Shown one piece after another: positions 51,098 through 62,795 of a DNA stretch of 64,000 nucleotides. The stretch is from Bacteroidia bacterium (GTDB lineage Bacteria; Bacteroidota; Bacteroidia; Flavobacteriales; Flavobacteriaceae): assembly GCA_030430535.1 (NCBI GenBank), contig JAUIKY010000007.1:49241-113240 (forward strand), written 5' to 3'. The position numbers were made by a program, and so were the translations under genes. The first letter of the stretch is position 1. Each line of letters starts with the position of its first letter. The notes under the pieces were generated by a model. The model was not told the DNA's origin. It searched no databases and was given only the letters and a program-made list of their open reading frames with translations.

Positions 51098-53323
51098 ATG
51101 GAAGTAAAGCAATTTAAACCTGGAATTTGGACAGACAAAATCGACGTAAGGGATTTTGTTGTTAACAATGTAACGCCTTACCACGGGAATCACCAATTTT
51201 TGGTTGGCCCCAGTGTAAAAACCCAAAAATTATGGGATGTATGTAAAGAAGCGACGAAACTTGAAAGGAAAAATAACGGTGTACTTGCTTTGGATACCGA
51301 TGTAATTTCTACAATTAGTGCTTTTGATGCCGGTTATATCGATAAAGAGAACGAAGTTATTGTTGGCTTGCAGACCGACCAATTGCTCAAAAGAACCATG
51401 AAGCCTTTTGGTGGATTTAAAGTGGTGCAAAAAGCACTGTCTGAGCAAGGCTTAAAACCCAATGACAATCTTACCGAGTTGTTTTCAAAATATGTTAAAA
51501 CGCATAACGATGGGGTATTTTCGGCGTATAACGATGAAATTAAAAAGTTCCGCTCGCTTGGCTTTTTAACGGGACTGCCAGATAATTATGCACGAGGGCG
51601 TATTATTGGTGATTACCGTCGTGTAGCACTTTATGGAATAGATTTTTTAATTGCTTCAAAAAAAGAAGATTTGGCCAAAATTAATGGCCCGATGACCGAT
51701 GCCGTTATCCGTCTGCGAGAAGAAGTTTCAGATCAAATTAAAGCACTCAGGGAAATGATTGAGTTGGGAGCTAAGTATGATTTAGATTTAGGCCGTCCGG
51801 CAGAAAATGCCAAAGAAGCAGTGCAGTGGACTTATATGGCTTATTTGGCTGCGGTTAAAGAACAGGATGGAGCGGCCATGTCGTTAGGAAATGTTTCAAC
51901 CTTCCTTGATATATATATTGAAAACGACCTTCAGGATGGATTTATTACTGAAAATGAAGCCCAAGAGTATATCGACCAGTTTGTAATGAAATTGCGTATG
52001 GTGCGCCATTTAAGAATGGCTGCCTATGATGAGATCTTTGCTGGTGACCCCACTTGGGTTACCGAAGCCATTGGCGGTATGTTTGAAGATGGAAGAACAA
52101 AAGTTACCAAAACTTCTTTCCGTTTTCTGAATACACTATATAATTTAGGGCCTTCACCAGAACCCAACATGACGGTGCTTTGGTCTAAACATTTGCCAGA
52201 AAACTTTAAAAATTATTGTGCCAAAGTAGCTATCGACACGTCATCAATTCAATTTGAAAATGATGAATTGATGCGTACTATTCGAGGTAATGACGATTAT
52301 GGTATTGCTTGTTGCGTGTCTTACCAAGCACTTGGTAAATCCATTCAGTTTTTTGGTGCACGAACCAATTTGGCAAAAACCTTATTGCTAGCCATTAATG
52401 GCGGGAGATGCGAAATTACAGGAACCCAAATGGTAGGCGGTATTGAACCATGCAATTGCGAGTATTTAGACTTCGATAAGGTAATGGCCAATTTTAAAAT
52501 AGCCATGAAAGAAGTAGCTCGTGTGTACAACGATTCTATGAATATTATCCACTACATGCACGACAAATACTATTACGAAAAAGCCCAAATGGCATTGATT
52601 GATACCAACCCAAGTATTAATATTGCCTATGGTATTGCAGGTTTGTCCATTGTTGCAGATTCGTTATCGGCTATAAAATATGCCAAGGTTAAGCCCATAA
52701 GAAATGAAGAAGGGTTAACGGTTGATTTTAAAATAGAGGGCGAATTCCCATGTTATGGCAATGATGACGACCGAGTGGATGCATTAGCGGCAAATGCAGT
52801 GGCCGATTTTAATAACGAACTTAAAAAGTTGCCGGTATATAAAAATGCTTATCCCACACTATCTGTACTCACCATCACCTCGAACGTGGTATACGGTAAA
52901 AAAACTGGAGCCACTCCAGATGGAAGGGAAAAAGGCGTTCCGTTTGCACCTGGAGCCAACCCTATGCATGGAAGGGATTCGCACGGAGCGATAGCTTCTT
53001 TAAACTCAGTTGCAAAAATCAATTATGAAGATTCTCAAGATGGTATTTCCAACACCTTTTCTATTGTTCCCAAATCTTTAGGAGCAAATAGTGAGGAGAG
53101 AATAGAAAATATGGTGGATATTTTAGATGGTTATTTCTCCAGAAAAGCACAACATATTAATGTTAATGTGTTGGATAAGGAAACTTTGCTCGATGCGATG
53201 GAGCACCCCGAGGAATATCCGCAGTTAACCATTCGCGTATCTGGTTATGCCGTAAATTTTGTTAGGCTTACCAGAGAACAGCAAATGGAAGTTATAACAA
53301 GATCGTTTCACGAGTCTATTTGA
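51098..53323 (+). CDS. pflB: Pyruvate formate-lyase (formate C-acetyltransferase)
   Basis: 741 residues. The adjacent catalytic cysteines are in [14 protein letters not shown] (near residue 410) and the C-terminal glycyl-radical loop is [12 protein letters not shown] (near 715). Both identify a true PFL and not a diol dehydratase or a choline-lyase relative, which lack the Cys-Cys pair. It converts pyruvate plus CoA to acetyl-CoA and formate under anoxia; the radical is O2-sensitive. It has its own Fnr-type promoter. The activase gene follows, separated by a strong hairpin. Confidence 0.96.
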   Translation: MEVKQFKPGIWTDKIDVRDFVVNNVTPYHGNHQFLVGPSVKTQKLWDVCKEATKLERKNNGVLALDTDVISTISAFDAGYIDKENEVIVGLQTDQLLKRTMKPFGGFKVVQKALSEQGLKPNDNLTELFSKYVKTHNDGVFSAYNDEIKKFRSLGFLTGLPDNYARGRIIGDYRRVALYGIDFLIASKKEDLAKINGPMTDAVIRLREEVSDQIKALREMIELGAKYDLDLGRPAENAKEAVQWTYMAYLAAVKEQDGAAMSLGNVSTFLDIYIENDLQDGFITENEAQEYIDQFVMKLRMVRHLRMAAYDEIFAGDPTWVTEAIGGMFEDGRTKVTKTSFRFLNTLYNLGPSPEPNMTVLWSKHLPENFKNYCAKVAIDTSSIQFENDELMRTIRGNDDYGIACCVSYQALGKSIQFFGARTNLAKTLLLAINGGRCEITGTQMVGGIEPCNCEYLDFDKVMANFKIAMKEVARVYNDSMNIIHYMHDKYYYEKAQMALIDTNPSINIAYGIAGLSIVADSLSAIKYAKVKPIRNEEGLTVDFKIEGEFPCYGNDDDRVDALAANAVADFNNELKKLPVYKNAYPTLSVLTITSNVVYGKKTGATPDGREKGVPFAPGANPMHGRDSHGAIASLNSVAKINYEDSQDGISNTFSIVPKSLGANSEERIENMVDILDGYFSRKAQHINVNVLDKETLLDAMEHPEEYPQLTIRVSGYAVNFVRLTREQQMEVITRSFHESI

Positions 53324-53342
53324 ATTGGTTAGTTTTTAATTG

Positions 53343-53387
53343 ATGCGTCTGAGGAACAAATCGCAAAGGTTTGTTTTTCAGATGCAT
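53343..53387 (+). other. Strong intercistronic RNA hairpin between pflB and pflA
   Basis: Bases 53343-53360 pair with 53370-53387 over 18 continuous base pairs, counting three G-U wobbles, around a 9-base loop. It begins about 20 bp after the pflB stop. It lacks a T tract, so it is more likely an mRNA-stabilising or partial-termination structure that lowers pflA output relative to pflB. Confidence 0.65.
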
Positions 53388-53423
53388 ATTTAAAGCCATC
53401 GAATCATAAAATCAAAAGAAAAC

Positions 53424-54155
53424 ATATTAAGAGTACACTCAATAGAGTCTTTCGGTACGCACGACGGCCCTGGGATAAGGATGGTGGTGTTTTTGCAAGG
53501 TTGCAATCTAAAATGCCTGTACTGCCATAATCCAGACACCATCGATAAATGCGGAGGAAAAGAAATTCATATTGATGAATTGGTACAAAAGGCTATCAAT
53601 TTGAAATCTTATTTCGGCAAAAGAGGCGGGGTAACCGTATCTGGTGGTGAGCCGCTGCTGCAATCCAAAGCGTTGCTGATTTTTTTTAAACGCTTAAAGG
53701 CGGAAGGCATCCACACCAATGTCGATACCAATGGCAGGATTTTAAACCATTTTACTGAAGATTTATTGGATAATTACGCCGATCTGGTAATGCTAGATAT
53801 TAAACATGTTACAGAGCAGGGCTATCAATTTTTAGTAGGGCAGAAAAACAAAGAAACCAGTTTTGAGTTTGCCAAGCACAGAGAGGCTTCAGGAAAAAAA
53901 ATGTGGTTGCGTTATGTGCTCATTCCGGGGATAACCAATAAACCCGAGTTGCTCCATCAGTTAGGCGACCACTTTAAAGATTATAAAACCATTGAAAAGA
54001 TTGAAATTCAACCTTACCATAAATTGGGAATCCATAAGTGGGAAGCTCTTGGTTGGAATTACGAATTAAAAGATGCCAGAGAGAACACAAAAGAGGAAAT
54101 TGATGCTGCAGCAGAAATCTTAAAAAACTATTTCAGGGAAGTGAAAGTAAATTAG
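53424..54155 (+). CDS. pflA: Pyruvate formate-lyase activating enzyme (radical SAM)
   Basis: About 243 residues. The radical-SAM cluster motif is CNLKCLYCHNPD and the glycine-rich SAM site is GGVTVSGGEPLLQ. Conserved family sequence starts well before the first ATG at 53481 (ILRVHSIESFGTHDGPGIR), and the frame is open back to a stop at 53391 with no ATG, GTG or TTG. The residue where homologues have their initiator Met is ATA at 53424, which I take as the likely start. Starting at 53481 would remove the first strand of the barrel. It installs the glycyl radical in PflB. Confidence 0.85.
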   Translation: MLRVHSIESFGTHDGPGIRMVVFLQGCNLKCLYCHNPDTIDKCGGKEIHIDELVQKAINLKSYFGKRGGVTVSGGEPLLQSKALLIFFKRLKAEGIHTNVDTNGRILNHFTEDLLDNYADLVMLDIKHVTEQGYQFLVGQKNKETSFEFAKHREASGKKMWLRYVLIPGITNKPELLHQLGDHFKDYKTIEKIEIQPYHKLGIHKWEALGWNYELKDARENTKEEIDAAAEILKNYFREVKVN

Positions 54156-54190
54156 ATCCGTATTTAATTCTGCAATCAAAAAATGATTAA

Positions 54191-55693
54191 ATGAAAACCT
54201 ACAAAGAACTTCATAAACCGGCTTCAGCCTTTAAAAATAGATCAGATTATTTAAACCACGAATTGCAAATCATGAAACCCAGAAGGTTCAGGTTGAATCT
54301 GCCTGGAAGAGATTTTAGGTTTGAGTGGGAAGATTTGGTTCCGGCACTTGCTGGTACACTAGGTATTATAGCCATGTATTCTTCAGTAATGATGGCCTGG
54401 GCCAATGGATTAAGCGAAGCTTGGGGTCACATTACTCTGGGTAAAGAATTTGCCATTGAAGTGTCTCGTGTAGAAATGATTATACCGGCTATTTTATTTG
54501 TGGTTTTGGCATCGGGCTTTCTTAATCCTCGAGCTAATTTGGCAGGTAACCACGGCCCTATGATTCCGCTTATTGCAAGTATTGCGTTAGCAGGGGCACA
54601 TCCTTTGGCGTTAGCAATCCTTATTGGTGTATTGGGGCTTTTGCTAAGTGTGTTTAAAGGAGGGTCTCGTTTGGTTAATTTAACAAGTAAAGGTGTAGCC
54701 GGCGGGTTGCTCATTTTTTTAGGGTTTACTGGTGCGTTTGGTCAGATAACGGCAGTGCAAACTTGGGGAATGGGTTTGGAGTCTCCAGAAGTTGCTTTGG
54801 GATCAATGGGATTTTTGGGACTAATAATTTTAGGCGTTACGGTGGTAGTGTATAGTTTTTTAGCAAGAATTGATAAGCGTTGGTTGGCTATTCCAGCATG
54901 TGCCATAACAGCTTTGGGTATAGCTTTGTTGGGTGGAGCTGGTTTCGACCTTCAGTTTACAACCGAAATGGGGTTGCCTAATTTAAACCCAGTACATTGG
55001 TGGGGTAGCACAGAAGAAGGTTGGATGCTCGGTTTACCAAATACACAGCATTTTATAGCGTCTTTGCCTTTCGCTATTTTGGCGGTTGCCATGTGGTCTC
55101 CCGACTTTTTGGGGCATCGTATTTTTCAAGAAATGAATTATCCAAAACATACAGATAAGGTTTTAATGAATGTAGATGATACTATGACCATGTGTTCATT
55201 ACGGCAAATGGTTGGGACAGCTGTTGGCGGAGGTAACATTACTTCTTCTTGGGGAACATACATGATTCCGGCCGCGATAGCCAAACGACCTATTCCGGGA
55301 GGGGCCATTCTTTTAGGGTTGATGGTTTTGGCGGTTGCCTTTTTAGGAAGTCCTATGGATGTTGCTGTTTGGCCTCCAGTTAGATGCATCGCTCTTCTTG
55401 TGGGCGTATTTTTACCCATGATTGAAGCAGGTATTCAAATGGTAAAAAAGAGTGCATGTGCACAGGCCGCAGGTATATGCGTTTTTACAGCTATGGTAAC
55501 CAATCCTGTACTAGCGTGGGCATTGGCCATGTTTTTAGATAATAACGGACTGATAGGAGATAAAGAAAGGGCCTCTAAGCTTTCTGTAGTGGATAAGTTG
55601 GTGATACCTTTAAGTATTTTGCTAATATGCATATCGGCAATACTAACGGTTGGAATGTTTAGAGGAAGCTATGGTATACAAGCATTTTTGTAA
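54191..55693 (+). CDS. DUF3360-family polytopic membrane protein
   Basis: 500 residues. The cytosolic start (YKELHKPASAFKNRSDYLNHEL) and the core pattern FEWEDLVPALAGTLG, FLNPRANLAGNHGPMIPL, WSPDFLGHRIFQEMNYP and SSWGTYMIPAAIAKRPIPGGA match what I recall of DUF3360 (PF11840). About 11-13 hydrophobic helices are present. The layout resembles the UraA/SulP transporter fold. It lies 35 bp behind pflA, so transport of a fermentation-linked anion (formate, pyruvate or similar) is a reasonable inference. No family member has a transported substrate known to me. Confidence 0.8.
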   Translation: MKTYKELHKPASAFKNRSDYLNHELQIMKPRRFRLNLPGRDFRFEWEDLVPALAGTLGIIAMYSSVMMAWANGLSEAWGHITLGKEFAIEVSRVEMIIPAILFVVLASGFLNPRANLAGNHGPMIPLIASIALAGAHPLALAILIGVLGLLLSVFKGGSRLVNLTSKGVAGGLLIFLGFTGAFGQITAVQTWGMGLESPEVALGSMGFLGLIILGVTVVVYSFLARIDKRWLAIPACAITALGIALLGGAGFDLQFTTEMGLPNLNPVHWWGSTEEGWMLGLPNTQHFIASLPFAILAVAMWSPDFLGHRIFQEMNYPKHTDKVLMNVDDTMTMCSLRQMVGTAVGGGNITSSWGTYMIPAAIAKRPIPGGAILLGLMVLAVAFLGSPMDVAVWPPVRCIALLVGVFLPMIEAGIQMVKKSACAQAAGICVFTAMVTNPVLAWALAMFLDNNGLIGDKERASKLSVVDKLVIPLSILLICISAILTVGMFRGSYGIQAFL

Positions 55694-55749
55694 CACTATT
55701 AAAGCATTTTGTTTGAGTTTTTCATAAAACTGTTTTTAGTTTCAACAGG

Positions 55750-55778
55750 CCCCAAAAGAGAGAGAGAATCTTTTGGGG
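55750..55778 (+). terminator. Terminator of the pfl operon
   Basis: CCCCAAAAG (55750-55758) and CTTTTGGGG (55770-55778) form a perfect 9-bp stem around an 11-base purine-rich loop, followed by TTTCTT. It can also serve the convergent YigZ gene, whose stop is at 55783. Confidence 0.8.
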
Positions 55779-55782
55779 TTTC

Positions 55783-56400
55783 TTAATTTTGGTCAATGGG
55801 TTTTATGTCAACTTCAAATAGGTGATTAAAAATATCAAAGATTTTTTGAGACGCCTTCTTTCTAACGGAAATAATTATTTTGCAATCCAGTTCCATGGTT
55901 TGGTCAACGATTTTAAGTTGATGTTCTTTGATAATGCGCATTACCGTGTTCATATTTTTATAGTCAAACGAAACAGAATACTGAATATTGATGGTTTTGG
56001 TAACAATTTTTGAAGCTTCCAAAGCCATTTGAGCAGCCGTTCGGTAAGCATTAATCAATCCGCCAACACCTAATTTTACGCCGCCAAAATACCGGACCAC
56101 AATAATTAAAACATTGGTAACTCCGAACGATTGTATTTGTCCGTAAATGGGCATTCCGGCCGAATTGCTGGGTTCGCCGTCATCATTTGCCCGATATGAT
56201 ATGGTTTCTGTGCCTAGCTGGTAGGCATAGCACCAGTGCCGAGCCGAATGGTGTTCTTTTTTTACTTCGTCGATATGTGCTTTTATTTCATCTTCGTTCC
56301 TTACCGGAAAGGCATAACCAAAAAATTTGCTGTTTTTGTCCTTAAATAAAACCAGTTCGTTGGGCTTGCTGATGGTTTTGTACGTGTCGTTTTCTTCCAA
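55783..56400 (-). CDS. YigZ/IMPACT-family protein
   Basis: 205 residues. The N-terminal IMPACT domain (about 15-125) has SKFFGYAFPVRNEDE, HHSARHWCYAYQLG, ANDDGEPSNSAGMPI and RYFGGVKLGVGGLINAYR. A small C-terminal ferredoxin-like domain follows. In eukaryotes relatives modulate Gcn2; the bacterial role is unclear. The start is TTG at 56400, 1 bp after the stop of the HAD gene; no closer ATG preserves the N-terminus (EENDTYKTI). Confidence 0.9.
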   Translation of the reverse strand: MEENDTYKTISKPNELVLFKDKNSKFFGYAFPVRNEDEIKAHIDEVKKEHHSARHWCYAYQLGTETISYRANDDGEPSNSAGMPIYGQIQSFGVTNVLIIVVRYFGGVKLGVGGLINAYRTAAQMALEASKIVTKTINIQYSVSFDYKNMNTVMRIIKEHQLKIVDQTMELDCKIIISVRKKASQKIFDIFNHLFEVDIKPIDQN

Positions 56401-56401
56401 A

Positions 56402-57013
56402 TTAAAATAAATGCTTTTGGGTTTCGAACAGAGAGGTAACGTCGTCCGTTTTCGGATTAATGTGCCAAGTATTGAAGCCTAATTCATTGGCGCTTTCAAT
56501 ATTATTTTGGTTATCGTCTATAAACAAGCATTCGTTGGGGTTTAGTTTGTTTTCTCTTAACACAAATTCGAAAATATTGGGGTTGGGTTTTACGAGGTGT
56601 ATTTCGTGTGACAGGTAAAAGGCATCAAAACAATCTTTGAATTCACTAAAAAAAGAAACGTTTTCCTTTATCCAACTGATGTGCAAATCGTTGGTGTTGC
56701 TCAATAAAATAAGCTTGTATTTCGATTCGTTTTTAAGTTGTTTTATGAATTCCAATCGATGCTTCGGAAAATCCTTCAGCATAAAATTCCAAATATACTT
56801 TAAATCCTCGTTCGAATACTGCGGAAAATTTTCTTGGTATGACGCCAGAAACTCTTCGGTATTCATCAGTCCTTGTTCGTAAAGGCTGTTGAAGGCCAAA
56901 ATATCTTCCGAAAGATTATCCATTCCAAATTTTTCTAAGGCTAATTTTTGTGCGCCTTCAATATCTAAATTGATAAAAACGTTTCCAAAATCGAAAACAA
57001 GGGCTTTAATCAT
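56402..57013 (-). CDS. HAD-superfamily hydrolase (haloacid dehalogenase-like)
   Basis: 203 residues. Motif I is FDFGNVFIN, which has Asp then Gly in place of the second Asp, as in the YihX-like group. Motif II is ILLSNTND, the Lys motif is HLVKPNPNIFE and motif IV is FIDDNQNNIESA. It is probably a small phosphatase (alpha-D-glucose-1-phosphate or similar) in the cytosol. It overlaps ribD by 8 bp and may contribute the missing pyrimidine phosphatase of riboflavin synthesis, but that is only positional inference. Confidence 0.88.
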   Translation of the reverse strand: MIKALVFDFGNVFINLDIEGAQKLALEKFGMDNLSEDILAFNSLYEQGLMNTEEFLASYQENFPQYSNEDLKYIWNFMLKDFPKHRLEFIKQLKNESKYKLILLSNTNDLHISWIKENVSFFSEFKDCFDAFYLSHEIHLVKPNPNIFEFVLRENKLNPNECLFIDDNQNNIESANELGFNTWHINPKTDDVTSLFETQKHLF

Positions 57014-57992
57014 TATGGTATATTTTTAGGGTGTCGTTTAATATGTTTTCCTCTGAAATTAGTGTACCCGAAAAAGATGGCGCTTTTGTACCGTCGCCAA
57101 AAGTATTGTTTCCTATGAATACACGCGCTTCGTCCCAAATATTTTCATCAATAAACATTTGAAGCGTTTTAGTTCCGCCTTCAATAATCACCGAATTGAT
57201 ATTGACTTTAAAAAGTACCTCACAAATAGATTTGGCGGAAGTTTCCTTCAATAAAATGGTTTCAGCTTCGTTGTTAAAAATACCCAGGGTTTTGGGAAGT
57301 GATTCCGTTTTATCCAAAACTACCCGAATGGGATTTTGTCCCGTCCAATCGCGAACCGTTAAACTCGGGTTATCCTGTAAAACCGTATTAGCGCCGACTA
57401 AAATGGCCTGTTCTTCGGTACGCCATTTGTGCACCAATTGTCTTGAAAATGGGTTGGTAATCCAAACAGGTTTTTTTTCGTTTTTAGTTAGCGGAGCAAT
57501 AAATCCGTCGCTCGTTTCTGCCCATTTTAAAATAATGTACGGGCGTTTTTTATTGTGAAAAGTAAAGAATCTTTTATGGTGGGTTTTGCATAAATCTTCC
57601 AAAACGCCCACTATAACATGGCATCCGGCCTGTTTTAGTTTGGCGATGCCTTTACCTGCCACTTGCTCGTTGTCGTCAATACAGCCAATAACCACATTCG
57701 GGATTTGGTGTTTGATAATTAAGTCGCTGCACGGCGGCGTTTTTCCGTAGTGCGAACACGGTTCCAAAGTCACGTAAATGGTGGCTTCTTTCAGTAAATC
57801 TTTATTTTTTACCGATTTAATAGCGTTTACTTCGGCATGGTTTCCGCCGTAGGCGCTAGTAAAACCTTCGCCAATAATGGTGTTGTTGTGCACAATAACG
57901 CTGCCTACCATGGGGTTGGGACGCGTACTGCCCAATCCGTTTTTGGCAATTTCAATACAGCGTTTTATGTAGGTTTCATGTATGTGGAGCAT
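57006..57992 (-). CDS. ribD: Bifunctional riboflavin biosynthesis deaminase/reductase
   Basis: 328 residues from the ATG at 57992 (MLHIHETYIKRC). The deaminase domain (about 1-145) has the zinc motif HAEVNAI and PCSHYGKTPPC. The C-terminal reductase domain (about 150-328) has ILKWAETSDGFIAP and the NADPH-site VIIEGGTKTLQMFI. It performs the second and third steps of riboflavin synthesis. The ATG overlaps the LEA-type gene's TGA stop by 1 base and the gene ends 8 bp inside the HAD gene, a tight operon. Confidence 0.95.
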   Translation of the reverse strand: MLHIHETYIKRCIEIAKNGLGSTRPNPMVGSVIVHNNTIIGEGFTSAYGGNHAEVNAIKSVKNKDLLKEATIYVTLEPCSHYGKTPPCSDLIIKHQIPNVVIGCIDDNEQVAGKGIAKLKQAGCHVIVGVLEDLCKTHHKRFFTFHNKKRPYIILKWAETSDGFIAPLTKNEKKPVWITNPFSRQLVHKWRTEEQAILVGANTVLQDNPSLTVRDWTGQNPIRVVLDKTESLPKTLGIFNNEAETILLKETSAKSICEVLFKVNINSVIIEGGTKTLQMFIDENIWDEARVFIGNNTFGDGTKAPSFSGTLISEENILNDTLKIYHND

Positions 57993-58453
57993 CAATATTT
58001 GATTTTTACGTTTTCGGTAACATCAACGGAATAGGTGTGTGAAAATCCAAAAACCTTATATTTTATGTCGCCTTTGTACTGCACTTTTACCTGTTTGCTA
58101 AATAGACTGCCAATTAATCCGCTAAGATTTTTATTGCTGAAAATACTATCGGTAGGCACGTGGGTTTTCAAAGGAATACTGAATTCCTTTTTTGCGGGGA
58201 CTTCAAAATTTTCGGTCGAAACACTAGCCATTTCATTGTTGTTTACAAAAACCTTAATCTCGTCGGTTTGCAGTTCGCCACCAATATCGTTCGGGTTCAA
58301 AAATCGGGCCTCGGCTGTAAAGGTTATAAATTTTGGAGTCGATTCTATAATTTCAATATGTTCAACACCAATAAATTGAGGTTTTTCGGTAACCGTACAT
58401 GCCAGTTGCAGCAAGCCTATTGTTAATAAGATTATCAGTTTTTTAACGGCCAT
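57992..58453 (-). CDS. LEA14-like lipoprotein
   Basis: 153 residues. The signal peptide ends in the lipobox LLQLAC (Cys19). The mature part is one beta-sandwich of the water-stress LEA type 2 kind (HIEIIESTPKFITFTAEARFLNPNDIGGEL, split by the family's Asn-Pro-Asn). The function is unknown; related lipoproteins are scattered in Bacteroidota. It is the first gene of the unit with ribD and the HAD gene. Confidence 0.82.
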   Translation of the reverse strand: MAVKKLIILLTIGLLQLACTVTEKPQFIGVEHIEIIESTPKFITFTAEARFLNPNDIGGELQTDEIKVFVNNNEMASVSTENFEVPAKKEFSIPLKTHVPTDSIFSNKNLSGLIGSLFSKQVKVQYKGDIKYKVFGFSHTYSVDVTENVKIKY

Positions 58454-58501
58454 TTTTTAGGATTTAATGTATCTTCACTCTTTAAAACGAGTGCCGTAAT
58501 A

Positions 58502-58993
58502 ATGGGTAAAGATACTATAGTTATTCGAGAAATTGAACCCCAGGACAACCAGCAAATCGAGCAGGTTATAAAGGCCTGTTTCCATGAGTTTAAAATACCG
58601 TTGAAAGGTACAGCATACACCGACCCGGAAACCTCGAAAATGTACGAGGCTTACCAAAATAAAAACGATGTTTACTATGTGCTCGAAGCCGAAGGAGAAG
58701 TTTTAGGCGGTGGAGGCATAAAGCCTTTGAGGGATTACCAAAAGGACGTTTGCGAAATCCAGAAAATGTATTTTTCGCCCAAAGTTAGGGGTAAAGGTTA
58801 TGGAAAAATCCTTTTTGAAAAATGTATGGAAGCGGCTAAAAATATGGGATACAAAACCTGTTATTTGGAATCGGCTTCTCAATTAAAAGCCGCCATCCAT
58901 ATTTACGAAAGCTACGGGTTCAAACATTTAAAAAGTGCCTTGGGCAATACGGGGCATTATTCCTGCGGCGTGTGGATGACAAAAACGTTATAA
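58502..58993 (+). CDS. GNAT-family N-acetyltransferase
   Basis: 163 residues with a single GNAT domain. The acetyl-CoA-binding motif is SPKVRGKGYGKILFEKCMEA (about 95-115), with preceding beta strand VCEIQKMYF and the final SYGFKHLKSALGNTGHYSCGVWM. The acceptor substrate is unknown. It starts the run GNAT-prmC-ligA on the plus strand, 4 bp before prmC, and is divergent from the LEA-type lipoprotein gene. Confidence 0.9.
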   Translation: MGKDTIVIREIEPQDNQQIEQVIKACFHEFKIPLKGTAYTDPETSKMYEAYQNKNDVYYVLEAEGEVLGGGGIKPLRDYQKDVCEIQKMYFSPKVRGKGYGKILFEKCMEAAKNMGYKTCYLESASQLKAAIHIYESYGFKHLKSALGNTGHYSCGVWMTKTL

Positions 58994-58997
58994 TTAA

Positions 58998-61848
<2,851 letters not shown>

Positions 61849-61899
61849 AAATAACCGATAAAAAGAGTGTTTTGTTCGTTTAAATACGAATTATTTATA

Positions 61900-61907
61900 T
61901 ATATTTG
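61900..61907 (+). promoter_or_regulatory. Candidate -7 element (TATATTTG)
   Basis: The octamer matches TAnnTTTG and lies 14 bp before the ATG at 61922. A TTTG occurs at 61871-61874, but 25 bp away, longer than the usual spacing. Confidence 0.5.
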
Positions 61908-61921
61908 CGTACCAGATAAAA

Positions 61922-62671
61922 ATGTCTCTCATGTCCAAGTCGAAAGTCTTGATAGGTTTTGTATTAATGTGCTATGTGCTATTTGCTATTTTTGAGTTTA
62001 GCGGATATGATGCGGTTGCCTATTATTTACATTATTTGATGGTGCCTTTCATTACTTTGGCGTATTTGTTTTTAGGCAATAAAAAGAATAGTCTGTTTAT
62101 ACTTTTTCTGGTATTTTACTCATTGTCAGATTTGATGGGGCTTTTAATCAGCAGCCTGCCTTACGATGAATCCCAAAAGTTATACGATTTTGAATATTAC
62201 TTCGGTAATTTGTTATATTTACTTTCGTATTTGTTCCTCATTATAAAGATTAGTAAATCGATTAATCTAAAGCATGTGGTAAAACATTTTAAAATACATA
62301 TTGTGGTGCTTACTGCGCTTGGCATTTATTTGGTTTTTGTTTTGCAGGGTGTTATTAGTGATGGTTTGGAGTATGAAGGTGATTATTACTTCGAGTTGAT
62401 ATACAATATAGTGTCGGTGGCATTGCTTCCATTGTCGTTGCTTAATTATTTTTACAGAGATAACAGAAAAGCACTTTACCTGTTTTTAGGTTCTTTGTTT
62501 ATTGTGTTTTCAGAAGTTATGGTGGTCGCCCATATTTACGTTAAAGAGATGAGTATATTGAATTTTTTGTCAGCTACATTCACCTTAATAGCTTTTTATT
62601 TCTACTACCAGCAATCAAAGTTCAAAAATGTTGGTAATCAGCACAAACATTTCAGGGTAATTGAAAATTAG
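61922..62671 (+). CDS. Polytopic membrane protein of unknown function (first of a tandem pair)
   Basis: 249 residues with about eight hydrophobic helices and short loops (VLIGFVLMCYVLFAIF, LVFYSLSDLMGLLISSL, LLYLLSYLFLIIKI). A charged C-terminal tail ends HFRVIEN. The helix layout recalls the YhhN/TMEM86 lysoplasmalogenase group, but no decisive motif was found. A second membrane protein of the same size and layout follows. The start is ATG at 61922; ATG at 61931 is also possible. A 12-bp inverted repeat follows the stop. Confidence 0.7.
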   Translation: MSLMSKSKVLIGFVLMCYVLFAIFEFSGYDAVAYYLHYLMVPFITLAYLFLGNKKNSLFILFLVFYSLSDLMGLLISSLPYDESQKLYDFEYYFGNLLYLLSYLFLIIKISKSINLKHVVKHFKIHIVVLTALGIYLVFVLQGVISDGLEYEGDYYFELIYNIVSVALLPLSLLNYFYRDNRKALYLFLGSLFIVFSEVMVVAHIYVKEMSILNFLSATFTLIAFYFYYQQSKFKNVGNQHKHFRVIEN

Positions 62672-62684
62672 TTTTACTCTAGGC

Positions 62685-62728
62685 TTTATCGATGAATGGC
62701 ATTTTGATTTTGGTGTTTCATCGATAAA
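62685..62728 (+). terminator. Perfect 12-bp inverted repeat between the two membrane-protein genes
   Basis: TTTATCGATGAA (62685-62696) and TTCATCGATAAA (62717-62728) are separated by 20 bases. It could fold as a terminator for the first gene or serve as an operator for the second; the following sequence is only moderately T-rich. Confidence 0.5.
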
Positions 62729-62763
62729 ATACTGTTTTATTCGATTAACGAAATTGTAATCTA

Positions 62764-62771
62764 TACATTTG
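62764..62771 (+). promoter_or_regulatory. Candidate -7 element (TACATTTG)
   Basis: TACATTTG matches TAnnTTTG and lies 24 bp before the ATG at 62796, supporting separate transcription of the second membrane-protein gene. Confidence 0.5.
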
Positions 62772-62795
62772 TAGCAACCTACTTATGTTTTGATT

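Noticed and set aside
53481..53483. ATG at 53481 as the true pflA start
   Set aside because: Conserved activase sequence including H-D-G-P-G-I-R lies upstream in frame, so this start would truncate the radical-SAM barrel.
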